Below, piece after piece: positions 1-7,954 of a stretch of 19,196 bases of DNA. Every line of letters begins with the position of its first letter. Positions within the stretch are counted from its first letter, which is position 1. The DNA is from Gammaproteobacteria bacterium (GTDB lineage Bacteria; Pseudomonadota; Gammaproteobacteria; UBA9214). The notes under the pieces are model-generated. The model made no database searches. It was not told the DNA's origin and was given only the letters and a program-made list of their open reading frames with translations. Location: the NCBI GenBank assembly GCA_029864225.1, contig JAOTTU010000019.1, positions 1-19,196 of the forward strand, written 5' to 3'. A program made the translations under genes and the position numbers.

Positions 1-756
1 GGTCTCGCCCTCGGTCTGCTGCTCGCCGCTCTTACCCTCCGACTCCTGATCCTGCTCACCCGAGGACTCTTTCGACTCCTGCTGCTGTTCGCCGGAGGAC
101 TCCTCCGATTCCTGCTGCTGTTCGCCGGAGGACTCCTCCGATTCCTGCTGCTGTTCGCCGGAGGACTCCTCCGATTCCTGCTGCTGTTCGCCCGAGGACT
201 CCTCCGATTCCTGTTGTTCATGCTGTTCCTGCTGCTCGTCTTCCTGCTTTTGTTCCGGCTGCTCCGGTTCTTCTTCCGGCGGCTCCTCGGCTGGCTCCTC
301 GATGAGTTCACCGGTCGAGTATTGCTCCACCATCTTCTTCGCCAGCGACAGGTTGTGCAGGGTATCTTCATCACTGGCGCGGAGCTTCAACGACTGCTGG
401 TAGGCCTCGACCGCACCTTGATAATCACTGCGTTTGAATCGGCTATTGCCGAGGTTATACAGGGCATCCGCCTTCACATCATTGCGTTCCACGCTGTCAA
501 AGGCCTCTGCGGCATCTGTGTAGCGGCCGGCGTGATACAAGGCAACACCGCGCCGGTAGGAATCGGTGAATTCCTCGGCCGCTTGGGTGTATTCACCGTT
601 TTCGTATTTCTGCGCAGCCTCCTGCTCGGAATTCTTGAACCAGCCCGCCTCCACCGTATTCAGCGCCCCTGCACTCAGCAGCAGCAAACACAGCAACGCG
701 GATCGCAGCGCACGGTGTGGAGCAAACGCAGGCCTGTTGTTATGGTTGCGCTGCAT
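1..756 (-). CDS. batC: BatC-like TPR protein, C-terminus beyond the window
   Basis: Partial gene: 252 codons are visible and the frame is still open at the left edge. The product starts with a signal-peptide-like stretch (basic start, Leu-rich core near residues 19-32, then GALNTVEA). Two or three degenerate tetratricopeptide repeats follow at about residues 45-135, with typical spacing of Y, G, A and L (for example YNLGNSRFKRSDYQGAVEAY). After about residue 150 the protein becomes a Glu/Gln/Ser/Gly-rich acidic tail containing tandem 11-residue repeats. The start ATG (754-756) shares one base with the batB stop codon (TGATG), implying translational coupling. In known Bat operons the TPR protein is thought to bind the VWA proteins BatA and BatB in the periplasm. 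Family assignment rests on context plus TPR; the exact function is unknown. Confidence 0.8.
   Translation of the reverse strand, partial: MQRNHNNRPAFAPHRALRSALLCLLLLSAGALNTVEAGWFKNSEQEAAQKYENGEYTQAAEEFTDSYRRGVALYHAGRYTDAAEAFDSVERNDVKADALYNLGNSRFKRSDYQGAVEAYQQSLKLRASDEDTLHNLSLAKKMVEQYSTGELIEEPAEEPPEEEPEQPEQKQEDEQQEQHEQQESEESSGEQQQESEESSGEQQQESEESSGEQQQESEESSGEQQQESKESSGEQDQESEGKSGEQQTEGET
58..222 (-). repeat. 33-bp tandem repeat in batC-like gene
   Basis: About five head-to-tail copies of a 33-base unit. Those at 91-123, 124-156 and 157-189 look identical; 58-90 is diverged and the last (from 190) is slightly shorter. Each unit encodes 11 residues, E-Q-Q-Q-E-S-E-E-S-S-G, giving an acidic, probably disordered tail. 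The near identity at DNA level, including third positions, points to recent expansion by slippage or unequal recombination. Confidence 0.92.
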
Positions 757-1793
757 CAGTCTGTGGCTCTGTAGCTCGGCTGGCTGCGCCGGAACAATGG
801 CAGCAGCAGCAGCAGGGCCAGTCCGGCCAGCCAGTAGAAACGCTCATTCCAGACACGCGTCCGCTCGTCGGTGGCGGCATTGAGCAAGGGCTGGGTCTTG
901 ACCTGGGCAAGCACCCTGGCGGTATCCTTGTCACGGTAGTCGGCACGCTGATAGATACCGCCACCGGCAGTTGCCAGGTCCTGCAGCTGTTTTTCATTGA
1001 GGGGCGATACGACTGGCTGACCGTTCGACTGCATCATCCAGGGGCTGTTTGGCCGCGGACCCGGAACGGCGTCACCTTCCGGCGTGCCGATACCCAGTAT
1101 ATGCACTCGCACCCCGTTGCTTGCCAGGAGGTTGAGCCGCTGGGCAAGGCCCTCTTCGTCGAAATCACCATCGGAAATGACCAACAGCGAATTGGTGCTA
1201 CCTTCCGGCTGCCCGGCCAGCAACTGCTCGGCACGCTCCAGTGCGAATGACAGCCGACTGCCCTGGAGACGAACCAGGCCGGGATCGAGTGCCGACAATA
1301 ACCGGCGAATACTGTTCATGTCCTCGGTGATGGGTGACACCACGTGCGCGATCGATGCGAACGCGATCAGGCCGATGCGGACGCCCCGGTTCTGGCCAAG
1401 CAGGTCCTCCAGTTCCTGGCGCGCCCGCGATAGCCGGTCGGGCCGAACATCCGTTACATACATCGAGCGCGAGATATCGAACAGCACCACCAGGTTGCTG
1501 CCCGGCTTGAATAACTGTTCGTCACGGAAGTCCCAGCGCGGCCCCGCCATGGCCAGGACCAGCATCACCCAGATACCTGTCCAGCGGAGAAACCGTTTCC
1601 AGCGCTTGCCCGGCGTGATTTCGGAACGCCCAATCAGGTAGGGCAGCAGGTGGGTATCGGCATAATTGCGCAGGCGGTCGTTGTTGCTGAACCGTGGTGT
1701 GACCACCAGCCACAGTGCCACCGGGATACACAGCAGCAAGGCCCACAACCAGACCGGTTCGGAAAAGTGAAATCCCGAAATTATGCTATCCAT
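756..1793 (-). CDS. batB: BatB-like VWA-domain membrane protein
   Basis: 345 residues from the chosen ATG at 1793, which gives the expected N-terminus MDSIISGFHFSEP; an in-frame start further upstream (1844) would add 17 residues unlike the family. Membrane segments lie at about 13-32, 72-84 and 323-340. The von Willebrand factor A domain starts near residue 100 and has an intact MIDAS motif, D106-I-S108-R-S110, for divalent-metal and ligand binding. The start overlaps the batA stop by 8 bases (ATGGATAG) and the stop overlaps the batC start by one base, so the three genes are probably translationally coupled. The layout (two N-terminal helices, periplasmic VWA, C-terminal anchor) is that of BatA/BatB proteins, linked to envelope stress and aerotolerance in some bacteria. 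The biochemical role is not established. Confidence 0.9.
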   Translation of the reverse strand: MDSIISGFHFSEPVWLWALLLCIPVALWLVVTPRFSNNDRLRNYADTHLLPYLIGRSEITPGKRWKRFLRWTGIWVMLVLAMAGPRWDFRDEQLFKPGSNLVVLFDISRSMYVTDVRPDRLSRARQELEDLLGQNRGVRIGLIAFASIAHVVSPITEDMNSIRRLLSALDPGLVRLQGSRLSFALERAEQLLAGQPEGSTNSLLVISDGDFDEEGLAQRLNLLASNGVRVHILGIGTPEGDAVPGPRPNSPWMMQSNGQPVVSPLNEKQLQDLATAGGGIYQRADYRDKDTARVLAQVKTQPLLNAATDERTRVWNERFYWLAGLALLLLLPLFRRSQPSYRATD

Positions 1794-2823
1794 GGGCACG
1801 ACCCTGCAGCAGGTTGCGCGGGATGCCATCCGGGAACAGCCCAAGTACCAGTAGGATGAGCAGCGCCAGCCCCAGGGGCCAGCGGTAGAGTGGCTGCGGC
1901 AGCATCACGGTACGCGACTCTGCCTGGGTTTTTTCCAGGGCATCGACACGCTGATAGATCTGCTCCAGTGCATTCGTGTCGGTTGCCCGGAAATACGCAC
2001 CACCGGTCATGCTGGCGATCTCTGTAAGCAGGTCCTCGTCGATCTCCATCTTGACCTGGGTCAGCTGGCCGTCTTCAAAAAACGGCACCAGACCCTTGCT
2101 GCCGACTCCGATGGTGTAGATACGAATGCCCTCGTGGGCCGCCAGTTGTGCCGCCAGTTTTGGCGGCAGACTGCCCTCGGTGTTTTCACCATCAGTGACC
2201 AGTATCAGGACTCTCGACCCCTCGGGCCGTTCACGCAATTTCTTGACACTCAGGCCGATGGCGTCACCGATCGCCGTCCCGTCACCGGCCATGCGGGCAA
2301 CGATGCTGTCAACCAGCGTATGCACCGCCTGCACGTCCAGGGTCATGGGCGAGAGTATAAATGCCTGACTGCCGAAGACCACCATGCCGATACGGTCACC
2401 CTCACGTGCCTTTATGAACCGTCCCAGTACACCCTTGATGACCGCCATGCGCGTGACCTGGCGGTTGTTGACCGTGAAGTCCAGCGCCTCCATGGAGCGC
2501 GAGGTATCCACGGCCAGCATCAGGTCATAACCCTCGGTACGTACCTCCGTGTAGGGTTCCAACCACTGGGGTCGCATCAGTGCCACGATCAGGGCCACCC
2601 AGAGCAGCGCCAGCATGATCGTCCGTTGCAGACTGCCCATGTGGGTAAGCGAACGGGCCGTCAGGAAGGTAGAAGCCAGGCGGCCAAGTGCCGGGTGCAG
2701 CAGCGTAGTGCCATTGCCGTGATCCTGGAAGTCCGCCGGCTTGCGTTTGTGCGGCCAGAACCGCCAGATCAGCAAGGGCAGCGGCAGCAGCACGGCGAAC
2801 CAGGGCCAGTGAAAGCTAAACAC
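1786..2823 (-). CDS. batA: BatA-like VWA-domain membrane protein
   Basis: I chose a GTG start at 2823, preceded by a good ribosome-binding site (AAGGGGG, 8 bases away). It gives 345 residues beginning (M)FSFHWPWF, the usual Bat N-terminus. A longer frame from 2913 would overlap the upstream gene by about 100 bases and lacks family-like sequence. Transmembrane segments lie at about 8-22, 64-84 and 318-337. The VWA domain has an intact MIDAS motif, D106-T-S108-R-S110, and a later VTDGENTEG segment. The start overlaps the end of the DUF4381 gene by 8 bases and the end overlaps batB by 8 bases. As in BatB, the VWA domain should face the periplasm between the second and third helices. The paralogous pair BatA/BatB is the core of the operon. 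Confidence 0.9.
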   Translation of the reverse strand: MFSFHWPWFAVLLPLPLLIWRFWPHKRKPADFQDHGNGTTLLHPALGRLASTFLTARSLTHMGSLQRTIMLALLWVALIVALMRPQWLEPYTEVRTEGYDLMLAVDTSRSMEALDFTVNNRQVTRMAVIKGVLGRFIKAREGDRIGMVVFGSQAFILSPMTLDVQAVHTLVDSIVARMAGDGTAIGDAIGLSVKKLRERPEGSRVLILVTDGENTEGSLPPKLAAQLAAHEGIRIYTIGVGSKGLVPFFEDGQLTQVKMEIDEDLLTEIASMTGGAYFRATDTNALEQIYQRVDALEKTQAESRTVMLPQPLYRWPLGLALLILLVLGLFPDGIPRNLLQGRAHG

Positions 2824-3379
2824 GCGCCGATCCCCCTTTCCCGGTCGTGGTGGAAAACAACGAGCGTAGCGAGGCGAGACCCAAACCCTTGCGTGAAGGC
2901 TGGGTGGCATCAATCCAGCGCATTGCTGCGCGTATCAGTGCCGCCAGTTCAGCGCGTTCGACCGCCATAGCCGGTGGCATGTACGGTGCCCGCAGCAGCA
3001 CCTCGCCCCGACGCTCCCAGTCGAAATTGGAGCTGTCCTGCTTGGCCAGCCAGCGCAGCCAGTTTTCCCCCGTGAGCCCGGCAGCTGTCCTGCGTCCGCT
3101 GCGCGCCATCGCGATTCGCCGCAACAACTCCGACAGCCTGCCGGCCACCTCCCTGGGGTCTTTGCTGGGCAAGGCCTTTTTCAGGGCACGCAGCTGGCGG
3201 TGGGCATCTCGCCGCCACCCCAGCCAGGGTGCATAGCGCATTAACCAGTAACTGGTGGCGATGGCGACTGCGATGAAAATGATGAAGGCGATGACATACC
3301 ACCAGCCGACGCCAAGCGGCCACCACGGAATGGCATCAAGACCATGAATATCGCGCAACGTGTCGGGAAATTCTTCCAT
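2816..3379 (-). CDS. DUF4381 membrane protein of the moxR-bat operon
   Basis: 187 residues from the ATG at 3379; a TTG at 3388 (overlapping the DUF58 stop as TTGA, with a weak GGTGG site upstream) would add three residues and cannot be excluded. The N-terminus has the family pattern LRDIHGLDAIPWWPLGVGWW, then one transmembrane segment at about 31-49 (YVIAFIIFIAVAIATSYWL). The basic remainder includes a region (about 66-150) that looks like a small helical cytoplasmic domain. DUF4381 proteins are regularly encoded between the DUF58 and BatA genes in proteobacterial moxR operons. Their function is unknown; a scaffold for the VWA proteins is a reasonable guess. Confidence 0.85.
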   Translation of the reverse strand: MEEFPDTLRDIHGLDAIPWWPLGVGWWYVIAFIIFIAVAIATSYWLMRYAPWLGWRRDAHRQLRALKKALPSKDPREVAGRLSELLRRIAMARSGRRTAAGLTGENWLRWLAKQDSSNFDWERRGEVLLRAPYMPPAMAVERAELAALIRAAMRWIDATQPSRKGLGLASLRSLFSTTTGKGGSARV

Positions 3380-3384
3380 TGGCG

Positions 3385-4299
3385 TCAAACCCGGCCACCA
3401 ACATAACGCCGCAGGCCGGCCGTGAGCGCATCGTGCACGTCCTCGTCCGTCCTGATGGGAATGAAGCCAATCCCCAGGCGGTAGGCCATCTGCCGGACCT
3501 CGTCGCGGCGCGCCTCCCAGTCCTCGCGAAATGCCTGCCGACCGGCTTCATCGTCCGTGTCGACTTCCAGCAGCTCGCCAACGGCATTGGTAAAAATCAC
3601 CGGCCCGACGGACGGCAGGTCACGGTCTGCCGGATCATCGATGGGGAGCAGTAAGACATCGTGCCGCTGCCGCAGGCTGCCCAGGCTACGTTCCAGCCCG
3701 ATTGAGATCTGGTTGATGGCAGCGATGACAAAAATCAGTGACCCGGTCGTACTGCCCGAATCCAGGTGCTGTAACGCCAGCAGCAACTGGTTCTCGTCGG
3801 TCTCGCCATGTTCAGCCGGTTTGGTCAGCTCCCGCAACAAGCGCCATAGGCTGCGGCGTCCAGCGGTCGCCCGGTGATACTGGGTACCGGTGGCCGGGTT
3901 GCCGAACAGCACTCCGCCCACCCTGTCGTGCTGTTTGCTCGCTGCCCAGCCGATCAGCGCGGCGGTGCGCGCGGCCTGGATTGACTTGAAGGTACCGCGG
4001 GTACCAAAACTCATGTGGGGACCGGTGTCGACACACAGAATAACGCTGCGTTGGCGCTCTTCGCGAAATACCTTCAGGTGTGGCGTGCCGGTACGGGCAG
4101 TGACCAGCCAGTCCATGTTGCGGATATCGTCACCCTCGCGATATTCACGCACCTCATCGAAGTCCAGACCGGTGCCCCGGAACACCGAGGCATACAGACC
4201 GCTGAAAGTGGAATTGACCAGATGGTGAGCCGCGACGCCCAGGGTACGGGCCTGGTGGCGCAGCTCCAGAAGATCATCGAGTTGCGGGTAGAGAATCAT
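3385..4299 (-). CDS. DUF58 domain protein of the moxR-bat operon
   Basis: 304 residues, soluble, with no signal or membrane segment. The characteristic DUF58 core is clear at about residues 37-70: a G-x-x-F/LDFDEVREYREGDD block followed by IRNMDWLVTART. After it comes a VWA-like fold with V-D-T-G in place of the usual DxSxS metal site (around residue 90), so metal binding is probably lost. The stop overlaps the possible TTG start of DUF4381, and the gene starts 76 bases downstream of the moxR stop. DUF58 proteins are the usual partners of MoxR AAA+ ATPases and are thought to be clients or adaptors that link the chaperone to the membrane VWA proteins. The start ATG has only a weak ribosome-binding site. 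Confidence 0.9.
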   Translation of the reverse strand: MILYPQLDDLLELRHQARTLGVAAHHLVNSTFSGLYASVFRGTGLDFDEVREYREGDDIRNMDWLVTARTGTPHLKVFREERQRSVILCVDTGPHMSFGTRGTFKSIQAARTAALIGWAASKQHDRVGGVLFGNPATGTQYHRATAGRRSLWRLLRELTKPAEHGETDENQLLLALQHLDSGSTTGSLIFVIAAINQISIGLERSLGSLRQRHDVLLLPIDDPADRDLPSVGPVIFTNAVGELLEVDTDDEAGRQAFREDWEARRDEVRQMAYRLGIGFIPIRTDEDVHDALTAGLRRYVGGRV

Positions 4300-4375
4300 T
4301 ACCCTGTTACCGTCTCATGACACAGCGCAGGAAAAACCGGAAGGTCACGCCCTGTTCGGGCAATAACTGTCGCTA

Positions 4376-5374
4376 TCACGGAATTGCCACTACCTCCAGC
4401 AGGCGCTTGGCAAAATCGTTGCTGGTCACGCCTTCCGCCTCGGCTTCAAAGGTCAGCAGTACCCGATGCCGCAACACATCCGGGGCCACGGACTGGATAT
4501 GGTGGGGGGCCACGAAATCGTCACCATCCAGCCAGGCACGGGCGCGGGCGCAGCGTGCCAGGGCGATAGTGGCACGTGGCGAGGCCCCGAACCGGCACCA
4601 GCGACTGAGATCTTTGTCATAGGACTTGGGTCTGCGACTGGCCTGGACGAGATCGACGATGTAGTTGTTCAATTTAGGGTCTAGGTAGAGCCTTGCGATG
4701 TCCTCACGCACCGCGAACAGCTGCTGCTGGGGTAACCGGTTGGCCGGTGGCGCGGGTTCATTCAGCTGCTGTTGACTGTCGAGTTCCAGGATGGCGAGTT
4801 CCTCTTCGGCGTTCGGATAGTCGACCCAGACATGCATCAGGAAACGGTCCAGCTGGGCCTCGGGCAGGTGATAGGTACCTTCCTGCTCAATCGGGTTCTG
4901 CGTGGCCAGGACCATAAACAGCTTCGGCATCGGGTAGGTCTTCAGCCCCACCGTGACCTGGTGTTCGCCCATGGCCTCGAGCAATGCCGATTGCACCTTG
5001 GCCGGGGAACGGTTCACCTCGTCCGCCAGCAGCACGTTGTGAAACAGGGGGCCGGCACGGAATTCGAATTCACCCTTCTCATGCCGATAGATATCGGTAC
5101 CGATCAGGTCGGAAGGCAGCAGGTCCGGGGTAAACTGAATACGGTGAAAATCACCTTCTATGGCCTCCGCCAGCGTCTTCACGGCGGTCGTCTTGGCCAG
5201 GCCGGGCATCCCCTCCACCAACAGGTGGCCATCACTCAACAGGCAGATCAGCATGCTGTCGATGAGGTCACGTTGCCCGATGACCCGCGAGGCAAGATGG
5301 GCACGGACACCGTCCAGGAGTGCGGCATCCAGGCGGCGGTCATTGTCAGGGCTACTGGTATTCAACAATGTCAT
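4376..5374 (-). CDS. moxR: MoxR family AAA+ ATPase
   Basis: 332 residues, normal for the family. Walker A is GMPGLAKT at 55-62 and Walker B is VLLADE at 114-119, followed by VNRSPAKVQSALLEAM, which is highly typical of MoxR/RavA ATPases. Sensor 1 is in VLATQNP and the C-terminal lid follows RASPRAT-type sequence near 262-268. The ATG has a good ribosome-binding site (GAGGAG just upstream). MoxR proteins are chaperone-like ATPases that act with VWA-domain proteins, here the downstream BatA and BatB. This is the first gene of the operon. It probably has a 5' leader of about 137 bases starting from the FNR-type promoter described separately. Confidence 0.96.
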   Translation of the reverse strand: MTLLNTSSPDNDRRLDAALLDGVRAHLASRVIGQRDLIDSMLICLLSDGHLLVEGMPGLAKTTAVKTLAEAIEGDFHRIQFTPDLLPSDLIGTDIYRHEKGEFEFRAGPLFHNVLLADEVNRSPAKVQSALLEAMGEHQVTVGLKTYPMPKLFMVLATQNPIEQEGTYHLPEAQLDRFLMHVWVDYPNAEEELAILELDSQQQLNEPAPPANRLPQQQLFAVREDIARLYLDPKLNNYIVDLVQASRRPKSYDKDLSRWCRFGASPRATIALARCARARAWLDGDDFVAPHHIQSVAPDVLRHRVLLTFEAEAEGVTSNDFAKRLLEVVAIP

Positions 5375-5511
5375 GTTCTCCTCTACGGGTCAGGCAGTCC
5401 CGAACCCGGATCGTTACCCGTCTGAATCAATCCCGTTGAGTAGACGGTGGGAAGGCCACAAATCGAATGGGAAACAGTGGTCAATCAGTTTTTATTAAAC
5501 TTGCAAAATTG

Positions 5512-5560
5512 ACTGATAATTATCCTTTATTACAACACGGATACGCTTGATCTGCATCAA
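5512..5560 (-). promoter_or_regulatory. Candidate class II FNR/ANR-activated promoter of moxR-bat
   Basis: The spacer upstream of moxR holds a perfect FNR-type palindrome, TTGAT-N4-ATCAA, at 5547-5560. On the minus strand a -10 hexamer GATAAT occupies 5524-5519. This predicts transcription starting at about 5512, with the centre of the palindrome at -41.5, the position where FNR/CRP-type activators replace the -35 element. No good -35 hexamer is visible, as expected for this class. The motif and spacing are read from the sequence; control by an FNR, ANR or DNR homologue is inferred. Confidence 0.65.
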
Positions 5561-5598
5561 TTACAGTGAATAATTCAGGCGCGGCTGCAGCTGGCAAC

Positions 5599-5625
5599 GA
5601 CGGCTGCCCGGGCAGGTATGCCGTC
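5599..5625 (-). terminator. Hairpin just after the dynamin-like gene
   Basis: Immediately after the stop codon the minus strand reads GACGGC, five unpaired bases, then the self-complementary TGCCCGGGCA, then GCCGTC. The arms can pair into a strong GC-rich stem. No run of T follows, so it may be a weak terminator or an mRNA-stabilising 3' structure rather than a canonical intrinsic terminator. Confidence 0.4.
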
Positions 5626-5626
5626 A

Positions 5627-7156
5627 TCAGGATCGCCCGGAATCCCTGGTCGTTTGTGCGTCATCAGCCGATGCGGACACCACCGTCAGTGACGGTGCAG
5701 CGGATTCCTCAACTACCTCCTGGCCAGAAGGGTCGGTGAACCGGTCATTCAAGATCTGCACATACTGGTTCGCCTCGGCAACCACATTGTGCAGGCGCTT
5801 GCGCGCATACCGGCCCCAACCAACCGGACGGGTCCTGAAGATACTGTGCCAGGGCCGGGTGTTATGGAGGAAGGCGGCACGCATGCGCTCCCGCTCCAGG
5901 CCGGGGGCAAATTTCTGTTCCAGTTTCCTGAGCACACGACCGGCCGCCAAGCGGCGCACCTTGAAATGCAGGTAAACGAGCAGTGCGGCAGCCACAATCA
6001 ACTGCAGCAACACCAGGACAGCAGTACCCGTAGAACCCTGCCATTCAGGTACGGCCAATCGCCAGCCGTTGCGGAGACCCAGCCACTGCGTTACTGCTGC
6101 CGCCACAAACACGAACCCGCCGAGGATAAGGGCATCACCCCACAGGACCCATTTGCGCCAGCGCGACTTGAACTCGCGCAAGCGCGGCACGACCTTCTCC
6201 TCGATGTGATGTGCCATTTTCTCCAGCGCACCGATGATACGATAGGCGCGTTCAACACCGACACGTTCTATCCTTTCATGGATCTCGGTCAAGTCATGGT
6301 CGCGCTTGGACTCGTAGCGTTTACGCAAGGCGGCATCTTCGATAGGTACGGCCACGTCCGGGTTATAGATACTGTAGAAGCGCCCTGCCGTGAGGCCCTC
6401 CCCTGCCAGGGCACGCTGCCAGGCGCCGACGACCGCCTCCGGGTTATCCTCGCGCGCGGTGGTATCCATCTGATTGAGGATGAAGACGAACTTGGTGGCA
6501 TCCGCACGATGGATGGTGTCACCCACCAGATGCGCCAGGGTATCCCGCATTGCACCCGGTTCGGGATGACGGGCATCAAAGAACACCAGCACCAGGTCAG
6601 ACAGGTCGATGATATGGTCGGTGAGTCGCAGGGTCGCCGTACGCTGGGAATCGGCGTCGAAACCCGGCGAGTCGATGATAATCCGGCCGCGCAGTTTTTC
6701 GCTGGGGCAGGTCTTCAACTGCAGGTAGTTGTCAACGCGCTGCCCTTCGCCCTTCGCGACCTTCTCGAGCTCGTTACTGATCTGGTAAAACGGAAAGCGC
6801 GGATCGGCATCCAGCGCCACGCCGGGGAGTGACTGCGACGGGTGTTCGCTGCCAATGCAGATGACCGAGAACTTGTCGTCGACGGCCTGGTTGCCGGTCG
6901 CCTGCAAGGGGGTGCCGAGAAAATGATTGATAAAGGTGGACTTGCCGGCCGAAAACGTACCCAGGACCGATATCATGGGCCACCAGGAGATCTGGGTGGC
7001 AAATGACTGTTCGGAGTCGAGCATACCAAGCGCCCTGCCGACCTGATCGAGTTGACGGTAGCTTTGCACAGCAGACACCAGCACAGGGTTCTCCTGTTTC
7101 AGGTGCTGCTCCAGGCTTTTCAGCCGTTGCTTGATGGTCTTTCCGGCACTGCTCAT
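5627..7156 (-). CDS. Dynamin-like GTPase with two transmembrane segments
   Basis: 509 residues. The GTPase domain is clear: P-loop GTFSAGKST at 66-74, a switch-I threonine-type region at about 85-95, G3 motif DSPG at 162-165 and G4 motif NQMD at 228-231. The GTFSAGKSTFINHFLG context is typical of bacterial dynamin-like and EHD-like membrane GTPases. A charged helical region (about 280-335) leads to two hydrophobic helices at about 337-358 and 377-398, then a basic helical C-terminus. This suggests a membrane-anchored protein with the GTPase domain in the cytoplasm. The ATG has an AGGAG site about 6 bases upstream. A 181-base spacer separates it from the DUF302 gene, so it may have its own promoter. 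Likely roles are membrane remodelling, fission or repair; the substrate membrane is unknown. Confidence 0.85.
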   Translation of the reverse strand: MSSAGKTIKQRLKSLEQHLKQENPVLVSAVQSYRQLDQVGRALGMLDSEQSFATQISWWPMISVLGTFSAGKSTFINHFLGTPLQATGNQAVDDKFSVICIGSEHPSQSLPGVALDADPRFPFYQISNELEKVAKGEGQRVDNYLQLKTCPSEKLRGRIIIDSPGFDADSQRTATLRLTDHIIDLSDLVLVFFDARHPEPGAMRDTLAHLVGDTIHRADATKFVFILNQMDTTAREDNPEAVVGAWQRALAGEGLTAGRFYSIYNPDVAVPIEDAALRKRYESKRDHDLTEIHERIERVGVERAYRIIGALEKMAHHIEEKVVPRLREFKSRWRKWVLWGDALILGGFVFVAAAVTQWLGLRNGWRLAVPEWQGSTGTAVLVLLQLIVAAALLVYLHFKVRRLAAGRVLRKLEQKFAPGLERERMRAAFLHNTRPWHSIFRTRPVGWGRYARKRLHNVVAEANQYVQILNDRFTDPSGQEVVEESAAPSLTVVSASADDAQTTRDSGRS

Positions 7157-7337
7157 GAAAGACTCCTGCAGAACAGGGTTATTGCTATTTTTACTATAGT
7201 CGAACCAGATTATATAGTCACAGAACGACGCGAAGAATCATCGCCCGATCAGGGAAGTATGCCTCCGATCAGGCTCATGGGTCGAGTACACGCAAATGCG
7301 CGCGATGACATTATTGAGCTGCGACTATTTGAAATGA

Positions 7338-7928
7338 CTAGAACTCGCCATGCGCACCCCGGTTTATGATATCCAGAATCGTGTCCTTGACGCTATTGGC
7401 TTCGGCCTTGAGATCATCCGGCAAGGTCTTGCCGCCGTGTATCATCATGTCCATGTTCAGCGTATACAGCCATAGTTTGCCGTCACTGTCCTCTACCAAT
7501 GACACCCGGCACGGCAGATATGCGGAAAAGGCATCGGAGTACGCAACCATCTGCGCCGCGGTCAGGGGATTACAAAACATGTAGATCTTGAGGAAGCGCT
7601 GCGTCTCTCCGGTCATGGCTTCCACCTGGGTAGACAGCGGCAGCTCGCCCACATTCTTGATGTTATGCTCGTTGGCCACGAAGCGCAGAGTGTCTTCGAC
7701 GTCCTGGACACTCAGTCCGTCATCCACGGGGACTTTCCAGATCGTCGCCTCGGCGGCATTACCGGTAGCAAGCAGTGTCTTGGCAAGCTCCATGTAGACT
7801 TGCGGGGCCTTTTCATCAAAATCACGCAAGTTAGACAGGCCGTCTCCGTGTTGCACCATAACGGTGATCAACCCCGCCACTATGGCTAGTCCGATAAGTG
7901 CCAGCAGATTCCAGATTAATTTAAACAT
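7338..7928 (-). CDS. Membrane-anchored DUF302 domain protein
   Basis: 196 residues with an excellent ribosome-binding site (GGAGGAG, 3 bases before the ATG). One N-terminal transmembrane segment spans about residues 5-25. The rest resembles DUF302: a region with FCNPLTAAQMVAYSDAFSAYLPCRVSLVED around 117-147 and WLYTLNMDMMIHGGKTL around 153-169. Many DUF302 proteins occur in sulfur-oxidising and metal-exposed bacteria and may bind small ligands, but no activity is established. Two Cys residues (about 118 and 140) lie in the domain and could form a disulfide or bind a ligand if it is periplasmic. The gene starts 26 bases after the TPR gene's stop, so the two are probably co-transcribed. Confidence 0.85.
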   Translation of the reverse strand: MFKLIWNLLALIGLAIVAGLITVMVQHGDGLSNLRDFDEKAPQVYMELAKTLLATGNAAEATIWKVPVDDGLSVQDVEDTLRFVANEHNIKNVGELPLSTQVEAMTGETQRFLKIYMFCNPLTAAQMVAYSDAFSAYLPCRVSLVEDSDGKLWLYTLNMDMMIHGGKTLPDDLKAEANSVKDTILDIINRGAHGEF

Positions 7929-7954
7929 TAGCTCCTCCAGCTATTTGGTATGCA

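Noticed and set aside
2134..2970. Plus-strand frame of 278 codons opposite batA
   Set aside because: Rich in His/Gln/Arg from antisense codons of a conserved VWA protein; batA has MIDAS residues and overlapping operon neighbours.
7193..7237. Promoter for the dynamin-like gene (TATAAT at 7214-7209, or TATAGT at 7198-7193 with GTGACT upstream)
   Set aside because: The -10 hexamers are good but the -35 elements are weak and two registers compete, so I did not list it as a supported feature.
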